NCBI GenBank assembly: GCA_944392865.1
Contig: CALXYD010000006.1
Span: 1 to 50,142 of the forward strand
DNA: 50,142 nt
Reading direction: 5' to 3'
Source: an uncultured Alphaproteobacteria bacterium
Lineage (GTDB): Bacteria > Pseudomonadota > Alphaproteobacteria > RF32 > CAG-239
Part shown: in pieces, positions 33,535 through 42,331 of the stretch
Numbering within the stretch: position 1 is the first letter of the stretch
Layout of the letters: every line of letters begins with the position of its first letter
Notes under the pieces: model-generated
Told to the model about the DNA's origin: nothing
What the model saw: only the letters and a program-made list of their open reading frames with translations
The model's database searches: none
Program-made: the position numbers and the translations under genes

Positions 33535-34479
33535 CTAATCCAAACGCTGGTCAATGATATAGGTTGGGCGTTTTTTGACTTCAACAAATATGCTGGCGAT
33601 GTATTCACCGATAATACCCATAAATAAAATGGTTATACCGCTGAAAAAAGTTATTACGGACATCAGCGACGCCCAGCCGACGATGGTGGAGCCGTTGAAA
33701 TATCCGTATACCGTCCACAACATTAAGAGAAAGCTTAAGGCGGAAATCAAAACGCCAAAAATCGTTATCAGGTGGAGAGGAACGGCGGAAAAACTGGAAA
33801 TTCCCCGCAAAGCAAACAGTATCATTTTTTTGAGCGGGTATTTGGTAGAACCGGCCTCGCGTTTCTTGCGGTTATAGTAAACATTGCAGGATTTGAAGCC
33901 GACGAGCGGGACAATGGCGCGCAAAAAGAGATTTCTTTCTTTAAATTCAGACATTGCGGCAACCGCACGACGACTTAACAGGCGAAAGTCGGCGTGATTG
34001 CTTATCAGTTCAACGCCCAGAAGTTTCATCAGTTTATAAAAGCAGAGAGCGGAGCTGCGTTTGAAGAAACTATCCGTATCTCTGCGGTTGCGGACACCAT
34101 AGACAATATCAAAACCCTTATAAAAGTGTTCAATCATCTGCGGAATAACGGATATGTCGTCCTGTAAATCGGCATCAACGGTGATGTAAATATCGGCATC
34201 GGTATTATAAAGGCCAGCCAATAGGGCTTCCTGATGGCCGAAGTTGCGTGATAAAGATATTCCTTTAATGTGCGGATTTTTTTTATGGTGTTTCTCTATT
34301 ATTGTCCAGGTGGAATCGGCGGAACCGTCGTTGATGAAAACGATTTTGCTGCTTTCTTTGACGAGTTTGCTTTTTATCATCTTGTCTAATTCGGCGGAAA
34401 GCGTTTTAATGCTTTGCGGCAAAACCTCTTCTTCGTTGTAGCAGGGGACGATAATGGCTAATTCTGCGGTTGCTTTCAT
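33535..34479 (-). CDS. polyprenyl-phosphate glycosyltransferase, GtrB-like (GT2)
   Basis: 314 residues from the ATG at 34479, with AGGTG 5 bases upstream; a GTG at 34479+9 would also be in frame but overlaps that site. It is a GT2 domain with AIIVPCYNEEEVL, FINDGSADST, the ADLQDD metal motif preceded by YITVDADLQD, and SNHADFRLLSRRAV, followed by two C-terminal membrane helices (about 228-255 and 262-290). This is the GtrB/DPM1 layout: it loads glucose or a similar sugar from UDP or GDP onto undecaprenyl phosphate on the cytoplasmic face. The downstream GtrII-like enzyme should use the product. A GtrA flippase is not present in the window. Confidence 0.88.
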   Translation of the reverse strand: MKATAELAIIVPCYNEEEVLPQSIKTLSAELDKMIKSKLVKESSKIVFINDGSADSTWTIIEKHHKKNPHIKGISLSRNFGHQEALLAGLYNTDADIYITVDADLQDDISVIPQMIEHFYKGFDIVYGVRNRRDTDSFFKRSSALCFYKLMKLLGVELISNHADFRLLSRRAVAAMSEFKERNLFLRAIVPLVGFKSCNVYYNRKKREAGSTKYPLKKMILFALRGISSFSAVPLHLITIFGVLISALSFLLMLWTVYGYFNGSTIVGWASLMSVITFFSGITILFMGIIGEYIASIFVEVKKRPTYIIDQRLD

Positions 34480-34573
34480 CTCTATCACCTAAAATTGCGG
34501 TTGTGCTGATTTGTTTTTTTCTTAGCATAAAAGCGTAAGTTTTTTGTTAATATGAGGCGGGTAGCGGATTTTT

Positions 34574-36142
34574 TTAAGGAATATTTGAGCGGAGCAGGCG
34601 AAGTTTGTGGCGGAAGTCGTCTAATCCGGCCTGATTATAGACGACGATAATAATATTCTTGTTTATGTAAAGGGAATTCGGGTGCGGCCATGGACGGGCG
34701 TTGTTCATAAAGAAATCAAAGACTTCCGGTGTGATATCTTCAGGCAATAGTGGGAGCGAGCGGTCAATATATTCATAAGGAGCATAGAATTCGTGGAGGT
34801 TTGCGCCCTGCCAGATTGCCAGATAGGGCAGCGAGAGCAAAAAGACATCGTCTTTGTCGTATTTGCCGTGGTAATAGTTTGGGCGCAGGGATATATCGCC
34901 AGCCTGATAAAAACGGTAGCGTTTATCGGGGGAGAAATCGGGGTGGGTTTCTATCCTTTCAAAAACATTATCCAAAATCTGAAATTCGGCAGTGAAACCC
35001 TGTTTCCATATATGCAAAGCGCGGTAATCGTTTAATGTGTTCCAAATTATCAATAAGGCGGAGAAGATAATCGCCAGATTGTTAAAAGGTTTTGCCGGTA
35101 ACGAAAAGAGCAGGCCTAAGAAAAAGGCATACAGGAAAGCGACACCGTAAAAATCTATGCGGGAAACGTATTCTGTATGAGGAACAACCAAAAATGTAGT
35201 CAGGGCGGTTGTCCAAACTGTGCCGCACAGCAGGAAAGCCAGCCATAGTTTTTGTTTTAATCCGCCGGCATAGAGCAGAGCGCCGATAATTGCAGCGGCG
35301 GACATAAAAGCAACTGCCGTTTTATAGCCTTTTTCCATAAACGGAACGGCAACGAAAAACTGGCTAAAGGCGATTTTCAGGGTAGCCAGAAATTTTTGCG
35401 GCAAAGCGGACAGCGACTCGGTTGTCAGGTTATAGACATTGTCGGGCATAACAACTTTTAGCGTTAGTTTGAATAAGACGGCGGCGATAATGATATTCAG
35501 CAAGGTAAATTTGTGAGTGTGCCAGAGGGTTTTTATGTTTTTTTGCTCAAAAAGGGCAGAGAAGACAAGTTTGCCGCCGAGGCATACGAAAAAAGTGTTG
35601 ATGACGGGAGGGTAACCGCCGAGGGTGAGATAAAAACAGACAATTGCGCCGACACATAACGCTGTTTTGTGTTTTGCTTTGCTGACGAGTGCGGACAGGT
35701 AAAGCCCTAAAACGGCCAGCAGTGTCCATAATAGGCAGGATATGGTGATAAATGTAAAATAAAGCCAGGATAAGGTATAGGGTTGGGTGGCAAAAAAGGT
35801 GATAAAAAGCGTGTAACTTAGAACGGATTTGCGGATATTCCAGTATTTTGCCAAGAGCCATAGAGCGGCGGTTAAAAATGCGAATCCAAGCAGGTTATTG
35901 ATAAGGGGAAGAATTTGCCCGTCAGTTAATAAACGATAAGGAATGAATTGGGTAAAACGCCCTTCAAACAAGCCGGATGACAGCTGCAATTCTTCTTTGA
36001 TGAATTTGACGTCGTGATTTCCCCACATGAAATTCAAGGTGTGGTATAAAAAAGCGAGGTTAATGAGCAAAAAGCTGATGACACAGGCTTTTTTATCTAT
36101 GGTGTCCGGCAGTAAATTTAATCTTTGCAATAAGTTTTTCAT
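34574..36142 (-). CDS. GtrII-like membrane glucosyltransferase (copy 2)
   Basis: 522 residues with ten or so membrane segments. The signature loop is MWGNHDVKFIKEELQLSSGL, then FEGRFTQFIPYRLLTDGQILP, followed by the usual alternating membrane helices and a C-terminal periplasmic domain (NSLYINKNIIIVVYNQ). The ATG lies 3 bases after the stop of copy 1. Paralogues probably attach sugars at different positions of the same polymer, or act as phase or strain alternatives; the sequence alone does not tell. A gap of about 85 bases to the GtrB-like gene holds no clear terminator. Confidence 0.82.
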   Translation of the reverse strand: MKNLLQRLNLLPDTIDKKACVISFLLINLAFLYHTLNFMWGNHDVKFIKEELQLSSGLFEGRFTQFIPYRLLTDGQILPLINNLLGFAFLTAALWLLAKYWNIRKSVLSYTLFITFFATQPYTLSWLYFTFITISCLLWTLLAVLGLYLSALVSKAKHKTALCVGAIVCFYLTLGGYPPVINTFFVCLGGKLVFSALFEQKNIKTLWHTHKFTLLNIIIAAVLFKLTLKVVMPDNVYNLTTESLSALPQKFLATLKIAFSQFFVAVPFMEKGYKTAVAFMSAAAIIGALLYAGGLKQKLWLAFLLCGTVWTTALTTFLVVPHTEYVSRIDFYGVAFLYAFFLGLLFSLPAKPFNNLAIIFSALLIIWNTLNDYRALHIWKQGFTAEFQILDNVFERIETHPDFSPDKRYRFYQAGDISLRPNYYHGKYDKDDVFLLSLPYLAIWQGANLHEFYAPYEYIDRSLPLLPEDITPEVFDFFMNNARPWPHPNSLYINKNIIIVVYNQAGLDDFRHKLRLLRSNIP

Positions 36143-36145
36143 AGG

Positions 36146-37756
36146 CTACTCCGTGGTCGGCGGTGGCGTCAGCAGGCGAAATTGTCCGGTGAGGAGCTCT
36201 TTTCCTTCCGGGGTCAGAGCGATGATGACATAATTGTCGTCTACATACAGGGAATTGGCAACAGGCCAGACGCCGATTTTTTCGGTTAAAAATGTTGCCA
36301 TTGCCGGAGTAATGTTTTCGGGACGGATTGAGGTACCTCCACGGATAAAAACTTCAGGCGCGTAGAAATTATAGTATTCAAAGGCTATCCAGTGGCGTGT
36401 GTAAGGCGCATTCAAGGTGTAGTAACCAAGTTTTTCGTGCGGGGCGGGCGTATAATATTTACGGCGCAGGGGGAGTTCGCCGGCCTGGATGATGGTGTAG
36501 GTTTGCGGTGTTTGGTAAGAAGGGTGTTCCTGGATGCGGGAGATGAGGCGTTCCAACAATTTGTTTTCTGCAGAGAAACCGAACAGATGGGTTTTAGCGA
36601 AAGCTAAATCGTTTTTTATGCCGACAGACAACAGGCATACGGCAAGCAGCAAAGCGATGTTTTTTAATCCTTGGTTGCGGCGGTGCAGATAAATCAGGCA
36701 AAAGAGCAAAAGGGCGGGAAAACCGTAAAAATCGGCGCGAATCATAAAAGCGGCCGGGTCGACAGCGGCGAATGCGCTGTCCGACGTTTCGTTGACAAGC
36801 CAGGCGGAGAATTTTACGGCGAGCAGTAGCAGTAAAATCATCAAAATCCGCAGGAATAAATCAGAGATTGACGTTGAGCGAAACAAGAACAGTCCGCTGA
36901 AAAGCAGAAAGGCAATGCTTGTGGCAACCTTGAGGGGGAGCGGCAGAAAAGATTGCGGGATAATGAAGCTTTGCAAAGATATGGCGAGCGTTTGCGGCAA
37001 TTTTTTTATGAGCTCCATAAGTGTAGAGGCCTGGCTGTTATACAGCGACAACATACGGTGGTTTTCCTGCAGCCAAGCAAAAATTCCCACTAATAGCAAA
37101 AGAGCCAAAAACAGGCTGATGAGATAAGGCACGGCAGACTTACATACAGTTTTGAATGGTTTATTTTCCAGGCAATATTCTCCTATCAGGCGGCAGGCGG
37201 CGGCCGTTACGAAAAGGTTGACAACGGGGGGATAACCGCCGAGAGCAAATAATAAGAGCAATGTTCCGGCCATTGTAAAAATAAAAGGATGAGATGTGCT
37301 GGCGCGGCGGCAACATAACAAGGCAAGAACGACAATTAAAGGCCAGGATAAAAGGCTGAAAGTGATGAAGTGGAAATATAGAATCTCCACCATAAAAGGC
37401 AAAGTCGCCATGCTACATAAAAATAGTGCCGTAACCAAACGGGAGGCTTGAAATCCGTAATAATACCGGCAGAGCAAGTATAAGGCCAGAGTGTAGAAGA
37501 AGAAACCGAGCAAAATGTTGGCAAGCGGGAGTATCTTGCCCATTAAAAAAATGTTTTGCAAAAGATATTGAGAAAAGCGTCCTTCTATCAATCCGTGGGA
37601 TAACCGATTATCGTTGATGAGGGGTAGCCAATCGTGATTTCCCCATATAAAATTGAATAGCAAGGGAGAGAAGGCTAAGCATAAGGCAATTATAACGCTA
37701 ATGAGAATGGGTGCGTCTTCTTTGCGGGAAGTTATTTTTTTTAATAAAGCAGACAT
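36146..37756 (-). CDS. GtrII-like membrane glucosyltransferase (copy 1)
   Basis: 536 residues, first gene of the operon. The signature is IWGNHDWLPLINDNRLSHGL, then IEGRFSQYLLQNIFLMGKILP, followed by about ten membrane segments and a C-terminal domain (NSLYVDDNYVIIALTPEGKE). The invariant Asn-His-Asp near residue 38-40 and the Glu-Gly-Arg-Phe motif are likely catalytic or lipid-phosphate contacts by analogy with the family. I found no clear promoter in the short region shared with the divergent DUF192 gene. Confidence 0.82.
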   Translation of the reverse strand: MSALLKKITSRKEDAPILISVIIALCLAFSPLLFNFIWGNHDWLPLINDNRLSHGLIEGRFSQYLLQNIFLMGKILPLANILLGFFFYTLALYLLCRYYYGFQASRLVTALFLCSMATLPFMVEILYFHFITFSLLSWPLIVVLALLCCRRASTSHPFIFTMAGTLLLLFALGGYPPVVNLFVTAAACRLIGEYCLENKPFKTVCKSAVPYLISLFLALLLLVGIFAWLQENHRMLSLYNSQASTLMELIKKLPQTLAISLQSFIIPQSFLPLPLKVATSIAFLLFSGLFLFRSTSISDLFLRILMILLLLLAVKFSAWLVNETSDSAFAAVDPAAFMIRADFYGFPALLLFCLIYLHRRNQGLKNIALLLAVCLLSVGIKNDLAFAKTHLFGFSAENKLLERLISRIQEHPSYQTPQTYTIIQAGELPLRRKYYTPAPHEKLGYYTLNAPYTRHWIAFEYYNFYAPEVFIRGGTSIRPENITPAMATFLTEKIGVWPVANSLYVDDNYVIIALTPEGKELLTGQFRLLTPPPTTE

Positions 37757-37782
37757 GGTGTTCGTGGTTTTATTTCCGATAG

Positions 37783-37810
37783 TTGACAGTTTAAGAAGAA
37801 AATGTATAAG
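37783..37810 (+). promoter_or_regulatory. promoter of the DUF192 gene
   Basis: TTGACA (37783-37788), 16 bases, TATAAG (37805-37810). The leader is about 20 bases, with AGAGG before the ATG at 37838. Confidence 0.65.
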
Positions 37811-37837
37811 ATATGGTAAATTTTGCAGAGGTTTTTA

Positions 37838-38251
37838 ATGAGAGCTATTTTAACGGTTATCTTGTTATTATGGGGAGCAACAGCGCGAGCTGAAATGCTT
37901 GATATTGCAGGAAAAGCGGTCTATCAGATTAAGATAGCCATGACACCGGAGGAATTGTCAACCGGGCTGATGGAGGTTCGTCACCTTCCTGAAAACGAAG
38001 GGATGCTGTTTGATTTACGATCCTATCCGAGAGCCAAGATGTGGATGAAGAATACCTATATTTTTTTGGATATGTTGTTTATGGATTGCGATTTCAAAGT
38101 GGTTGATATTTACGAAATGGCGGAGCCGCTTTCTTTACAAAAAATAGGGAGCGAACATAAATTTTGCTATGTGTTAGAAATAAACGGCGGACAAGCGGAG
38201 AAACATGGCATAGTTATCGGAGATGAAGCCGTTTTGCATCGTTCCGACTAG
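37838..38251 (+). CDS. exported DUF192 protein
   Basis: 137 residues from the ATG at 37838, which has AGAGG 6 bases upstream; a TTG in frame at 37823 is rejected. Residues 1-18 are a signal peptide (ARA-EM). The mature protein is a DUF192 domain: MTPEELSTGLMEVRHLPENE, GMLFDL, then MWMKNTYIFLDMLFMD and FKVVDI. The family is widespread and its biochemical role is not established. It should be periplasmic. A second exported protein follows under its own promoter. Confidence 0.85.
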   Translation: MRAILTVILLLWGATARAEMLDIAGKAVYQIKIAMTPEELSTGLMEVRHLPENEGMLFDLRSYPRAKMWMKNTYIFLDMLFMDCDFKVVDIYEMAEPLSLQKIGSEHKFCYVLEINGGQAEKHGIVIGDEAVLHRSD

Positions 38252-38263
38252 CGAAAAGTTTTA

Positions 38264-38291
38264 TTGAAGAAATCTATGCGGCGCTTATATC
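38264..38291 (+). promoter_or_regulatory. candidate promoter of the YgiW/YdeI-like gene
   Basis: TTGAAG (38264-38269), 16 bases, TATATC (38286-38291), followed by a strong AGGAGG ribosome site. Confidence 0.5.
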
Positions 38292-38319
38292 TTGCCTGTC
38301 AAAACAACAGGAGGATATA

Positions 38320-38742
38320 ATGAAAAAGTTTTTGTTTTTATTTATGGCCGGGACTTTTCTGTGCGGTTCTGCCGAGGCAAAGCATTGGTGCCAATGCGAT
38401 GAATGCAAGCCGGTTGCCGAGTATAAGATGTTTCAGGCAAGATCCGGCGGTTTTGTTGATGCGGATGCCAAGCCGATGAGTATAGCCGAGGTGATGAAAC
38501 TTTCTGACGATGCATACGTTACGATGTCCGGATATATTACCAAACGACTGAGCGATGATGAATATAATTTTACGGATGGCAACAATAATGTGACGTTGGA
38601 AATCAAAGGAAAAGTCTGGCGCGGGCTGACAGTTACGCCAAAAGACAAAATTATTGTAGTCGGCGAGGTTGATAAAGACCTTACCAGTTTTAAGATTGAA
38701 GTAAAATCTGTCAGTATGGCTAATGGCGTTCAGGCGCAATAA
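38320..38742 (+). CDS. periplasmic OB-fold protein, YgiW/YdeI family
   Basis: 140 residues. AGGAGG lies 5 bases before the ATG. The signal peptide is cut about residue 20 (GSAEA-KH). A short cysteine pair (WCQCDEC) opens the mature protein, followed by an extended segment (SGGFVDADAKPMSIAEVMKL) and the bacterial OB-fold: DDAYVTMSGYITKRLSDDEY, NFTDGNNNVTLEIKGKVWRG, KIIVVGEVDKD. The family is linked to stress tolerance in enterobacteria. The added Cys-x-Cys-x-x-Cys at the mature N-terminus is not part of the usual family and could bind metal or form disulfides. Confidence 0.82.
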   Translation: MKKFLFLFMAGTFLCGSAEAKHWCQCDECKPVAEYKMFQARSGGFVDADAKPMSIAEVMKLSDDAYVTMSGYITKRLSDDEYNFTDGNNNVTLEIKGKVWRGLTVTPKDKIIVVGEVDKDLTSFKIEVKSVSMANGVQAQ

Positions 38743-38785
38743 AAAAACGGTAGCTTGTTCTTGTTTGGAGCAGGCTACCGGCAAA
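38743..38785 (-). terminator. intrinsic terminator of infA
   Basis: CGGTAGC (38748-38754) pairs with GCTACCG (38774-38780), with an additional inner helix. On the minus strand it is followed by seven T. Confidence 0.85.
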
Positions 38786-38787
38786 GT

Positions 38788-39009
38788 TTAGTCTTTATGG
38801 CGGAAGGTAATCCGTCCTTTAGTCAGGTCATACGGCGTCATCTCAATATCCACTTTATCGCCAACCATTACACGAATGCGGAATTTGCGCATTTTACCGG
38901 CGGTGTGGGCGAGAATTTCCACCCCGTTTTCCAATTTGACCCTGAACATGGCATTAGGAAGTTTTTCGATTACTTCTCCCGTAAATTCAAGCAGTTCTTC
39001 TTTACTCAT
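38788..39009 (-). CDS. infA: translation initiation factor IF-1
   Basis: 73 residues, the standard length. It is a single OB domain ([63 protein letters not shown]) that occupies the ribosomal A site during initiation. AAGGAA lies 7 bases before the ATG. It is the last gene of the chain that starts with murJ, but has its own promoter overlapping the end of the sensor kinase gene. Confidence 0.97.
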   Translation of the reverse strand: MSKEELLEFTGEVIEKLPNAMFRVKLENGVEILAHTAGKMRKFRIRVMVGDKVDIEMTPYDLTKGRITFRHKD

Positions 39010-39037
39010 TTAATGTTCCTTGTTAATCTTTTTTTGC

Positions 39038-39066
39038 TATATATACCGCAAAATATTATTTTACAA
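39038..39066 (-). promoter_or_regulatory. infA promoter
   Basis: On the minus strand, TTGTAA (39061-39066, inside the last codons of the kinase gene), 17 bases, TATATA (39038-39043, in an 8-base TA run). Confidence 0.55.
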
Positions 39067-40699
39067 GTGTTTTTTGCGGTTTGCTACGGGGAATTGTTAT
39101 TTCAAAGCTGGTTCCGACGTTTTCAGTGCTGTTGACGGTGATTTTGGCATTTAATTTTGTAACCAAGTCTTTTACGATGGCAAGACCCAGGCCAGTTCCT
39201 TTGTTTTCACCATTTACCGAAGATGTATAAAAAGGCTCAAAGATATGTTTCAGAGCGGTTTTGGGAATGCCACAGCCGCTATCTGCTATGGTAATGATAA
39301 TATGTTCTTTATTGGTGTTGGTTTTGATTTCCAGATTGCCGCCGTTTGGCATGGCGTGAATGGCGTTTTGTACCAAATTTAAGATAATCATTTTGAAATC
39401 AATTTCATTGCCGTAGATTTGTTCTTTGTTATTGGAAAAATTTTTGGTCAGGACAATGCCTTTGCTTTTGATTTCATAGTCAAGCAGCGACAGAGTATCC
39501 GTAATTTCTCCGGCTACGTTGAAGTATACGTCATTTTGCCGGGTGTTGCGTGAAAGTTTTAACAAACGCTCGGGAACTTTAATACAAGCTTTGATTTGTT
39601 CGGAAATCATTTCCAGATATTTCTTTTCTTCGTTGTCGGAGCTTTGGGAATAGTATTTTTGTAACAGGGCGTCTATTATCATATTGATAGCGCCCAAGTT
39701 GTTTTTCATTTCATGTGCCAATGATGTAGCCAGAAAGCCCAGAGAAGAAATTTTTTGCTGGTGCGAGTAGTTGATATTGTCGCTTAAATCGCGGATAGAT
39801 TCAACAATGCTGCTTTTGCCGTTGAGTACAACCCGGGCAGAGTTGATGGACAGGGGGCGGTTGTTAATGTTGTGAATTATTTTCAACGAGGTGCTTTTTG
39901 CTTTGCGCAATTCTTTCAGCGGACATATATATTGGCTGGAGCTACAGGGTGCCTGTGCATCTTTGTGATAAGCGCCGTAACACTTGCCAGATGAAAATAA
40001 GTATTGTTTGCGGATGTGTTCGGCGTAGGCCTTATTATAGAGGATAATGTTGTAGTCTTCATCAATAATACGGATGGCGTCCGGCATGGCATCAATAAGG
40101 CTTTGGAGAAAAATCTCTTTTTCTTTGATTTCGGTAATGTTGGTCTGAATGTTGTTTAACATAAAGTTGACGGTGCGAATCAGAATATTAAATTCATCGG
40201 AGAAAAATTTGTTTTTTAAGGCAATACGTTTGCTGAAATCGCCGTTGGCAACGTCGTTGGACAAGGTTGTCAGTTTGTTGACGGGGGTTATAATCCATAT
40301 TTTTAAGAGAATCCATAGAATGATGAGGGACAAAATAGTCAGACAAGCGCTTACGGCCAGAATACGCAGGCTTTCCTGAATTGTCGCGTAGCTTTCATTG
40401 TAATTTTGGGTTAACTCTTCATTTAATTTTCTTTCCCGGCTCAGCTCTTCTTTTTTTTGGCTTAAACTTTCCTTTTCCTGATTTTCGGATTTGGGGTTTA
40501 GTTTATTTAGCTTTTGGCGCAGGGAAATATTTTCGTTTAACAGTTCAATGACGTATTGGTTGCGGGTAATCAGGTTGCTTTGTTCATTGCGGATTTTTTT
40601 GCCGACAACGTTATCAAAGAAAATAACGAAGATAATGGCGCTTATCAGAAAAAAAGCGAAAATGCTTAAAAGGATTTTTTTGCTCAGGCTAAAAAACAT
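39056..40699 (-). CDS. membrane sensor histidine kinase with HAMP and PAS domains
   Basis: 547 residues. Membrane helix 7-28, a periplasmic coiled coil (about 40-110), membrane helix 112-137, HAMP (138-190), PAS (about 197-300), HisKA with the phospho-accepting His329 in LAHEMKNNLGAINM, and an ATPase domain with N box (NLVQNAIHAM, 441-450), G1 DSGCGIP, F box FEPFYTS and G2 GTGLGL. The PAS carries three spaced cysteines (C240 in GKCYGAYH, C252, C259 in CPLKEL), a pattern seen in PAS domains that bind metal or sense redox state. AAGGAAA precedes the ATG. No response regulator gene is in the window, so the kinase is an orphan. It sits 20 bases after gloB in the murJ chain. Confidence 0.9.
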   Translation of the reverse strand: MFFSLSKKILLSIFAFFLISAIIFVIFFDNVVGKKIRNEQSNLITRNQYVIELLNENISLRQKLNKLNPKSENQEKESLSQKKEELSRERKLNEELTQNYNESYATIQESLRILAVSACLTILSLIILWILLKIWIITPVNKLTTLSNDVANGDFSKRIALKNKFFSDEFNILIRTVNFMLNNIQTNITEIKEKEIFLQSLIDAMPDAIRIIDEDYNIILYNKAYAEHIRKQYLFSSGKCYGAYHKDAQAPCSSSQYICPLKELRKAKSTSLKIIHNINNRPLSINSARVVLNGKSSIVESIRDLSDNINYSHQQKISSLGFLATSLAHEMKNNLGAINMIIDALLQKYYSQSSDNEEKKYLEMISEQIKACIKVPERLLKLSRNTRQNDVYFNVAGEITDTLSLLDYEIKSKGIVLTKNFSNNKEQIYGNEIDFKMIILNLVQNAIHAMPNGGNLEIKTNTNKEHIIITIADSGCGIPKTALKHIFEPFYTSSVNGENKGTGLGLAIVKDLVTKLNAKITVNSTENVGTSFEITIPRSKPQKTLVK

Positions 40700-40719
40700 T
40701 ATTTCTTTTCCTTGTTTTC

Positions 40720-41421
40720 TTATGGCTCGTTTATAAAATCCGCCAGTGTTTCTGCTCTTAAATAAGGATTGAACATTTTTTCTTCGGCGAGCGTTGCCGG
40801 CGCGAGCTGTCCGTTTTCTCTTTGGCGCATTTTATTTAAGTAGGCGGTAAATTCCGGCGTTTCTTTTATTTGAGGCGGCAGACAGGCGCGGGTATATTCG
40901 TGTCCCGGGAAAATTTCGGTATTATCCGGCAGGCGCTTTACTTTTTGCAATGAATTAAACATTTGTGTTGGCGTGCCTTCAAACAATCCGCCGATACACA
41001 GATTAAACAATACGTCGCCGGTAAAAAGCTTTTGAGCTTCCGGCAGATGGTAAAGGATGTGTCCGGCGGTATGTCCGGGGGCGTCAATAACTTTGATTTC
41101 CAATCCTTTAAGATTTAACGGCTGAGTTTCCGATACGGCTATGTCGGCCCCCGGGACATGGGAAAATTCCTTTTCGGGAGCGATAATTTTAGCTCCGAAT
41201 CGTTTTTTTAAGCTTAGATTGCCGCCGACATGGTCAAAATGGTGGTGCGTGGTTAAAATATAATCCGGCTTTAGTTGCAAGCGGTCTAATGCTGCAAAGA
41301 GCGGATTAGCCTCTGCGGCATCAATGACAAGGGTCAGGCTAAGAGACGGTTCGTGAATGATATAGGCGTAATTTGCCATATTTTTTTCATTGCAGAATAT
41401 CGGAATTATCTCAAGGCTCAT
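40720..41421 (-). CDS. gloB: hydroxyacylglutathione hydrolase (glyoxalase II)
   Basis: 233 residues. It hydrolyses S-lactoylglutathione to lactate and glutathione, the second step of methylglyoxal detoxification, in the cytoplasm. The metallo-beta-lactamase fold has TTHHHFDHVGGN (residues 57-68, two metal sites), APGHTAGHI (His117), FTGDVLF (Asp135) and IFPGHEYT (His173). The C-terminal glyoxalase II helix text LAEEKMFNPYLR is present. It is about 20 residues shorter than the E. coli enzyme. Its start overlaps the preceding gene by 11 bases. Confidence 0.92.
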   Translation of the reverse strand: MSLEIIPIFCNEKNMANYAYIIHEPSLSLTLVIDAAEANPLFAALDRLQLKPDYILTTHHHFDHVGGNLSLKKRFGAKIIAPEKEFSHVPGADIAVSETQPLNLKGLEIKVIDAPGHTAGHILYHLPEAQKLFTGDVLFNLCIGGLFEGTPTQMFNSLQKVKRLPDNTEIFPGHEYTRACLPPQIKETPEFTAYLNKMRQRENGQLAPATLAEEKMFNPYLRAETLADFINEP

Positions 41422-42331
41422 TGCAGCTAAATCCTCTTTTTAGATGCCCGATGTCAATGGAAACAAGATTGTAATAGGCGGTGGTGTAGTCCATAATACC
41501 AGCAAAATTGGGAAGGTTGGACGAGGTGGAGAGGGCGTAAGCAATACTTTCGCCGATAACCACACCGTGCCGGTCGGCAAAGCCATCCCTTGCCATCCAA
41601 GCCGAGCGGTAGTTTATGTTGGAATTAAATGTGCGGGCGAAACTGCGCATACCTTCAAGCAGGCTCGGAAAGATTTTAAAGCGGTAACCGTCATCTTTGT
41701 TTTCCAGAGGTTCCAGACCTTCATCGGTGTACCAGACTTTTTCTTTATACAGGGAATTTGCTTCTATTGCTACCCGCGATGTACCCCAGTTGCTTTCCAT
41801 TGCTGCGGCGGCAATGAGAATTGACGGCGGGACGCTGTCTATACGCTGTTTTAGGTTTTTTATTTGATTTGTTATGCGTTCTGCGCCCTTGGTGCGGGTA
41901 AAATAATCATATTTGAGGGCAAATGTTTCAAGTTTTTTTTGTTCGGATTCACTTAAGGTGCCGGTTTGTTTGAAGTGGCGTTCAAGACGCAGGAGGGTGT
42001 TGCGTTCATTTAGGATTTCTTCGTTAATTTTCAGAGCAAGCGGTGCCAATATACGGATAAACAGCTCGTTGCGCCGGTTTAGCGATTGAATGTCCGGGAA
42101 ATCTTTGGGGAGCGTTCGGACGAAAATTGCCGGATAGGCGTCATCGGCCAAAGCTTGATAACGGGTGTATTTGCAATTTTTGAATAAGGCTTCAATTTCG
42201 GCAACCGTTGCGTTTTCAACGTATAAAATTCCGCCGAAACCGGATAGCTTTAATTTGGATGTATCGGCCGCTGCGGAGAAAGAAAAGCACATCATTACGG
42301 TGAGGCATATTGCGACAATTCTTTTGGTCAT
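41411..42331 (-). CDS. Bax-like glucosaminidase-domain protein
   Basis: 306 residues. The signal peptide is about 1-22 (FSAAA-DT). The C-terminal half is a GH73-like glucosaminidase domain: DSVPPSILIAAAAMESNWGT with the catalytic Glu179, RVAIEANSLYKEKVW, FPSLLEGMRSFARTFNSN and YRSAWMARDGFADRHG. This is the Bax family of periplasmic proteins thought to cleave peptidoglycan glycan strands. The N-terminal domain (30-110) is less conserved. Its ATG overlaps the stop of nfu by four bases (ATGA). Linkage to murJ fits a wall-metabolism context. Confidence 0.85.
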   Translation of the reverse strand: MTKRIVAICLTVMMCFSFSAAADTSKLKLSGFGGILYVENATVAEIEALFKNCKYTRYQALADDAYPAIFVRTLPKDFPDIQSLNRRNELFIRILAPLALKINEEILNERNTLLRLERHFKQTGTLSESEQKKLETFALKYDYFTRTKGAERITNQIKNLKQRIDSVPPSILIAAAAMESNWGTSRVAIEANSLYKEKVWYTDEGLEPLENKDDGYRFKIFPSLLEGMRSFARTFNSNINYRSAWMARDGFADRHGVVIGESIAYALSTSSNLPNFAGIMDYTTAYYNLVSIDIGHLKRGFSCNEP

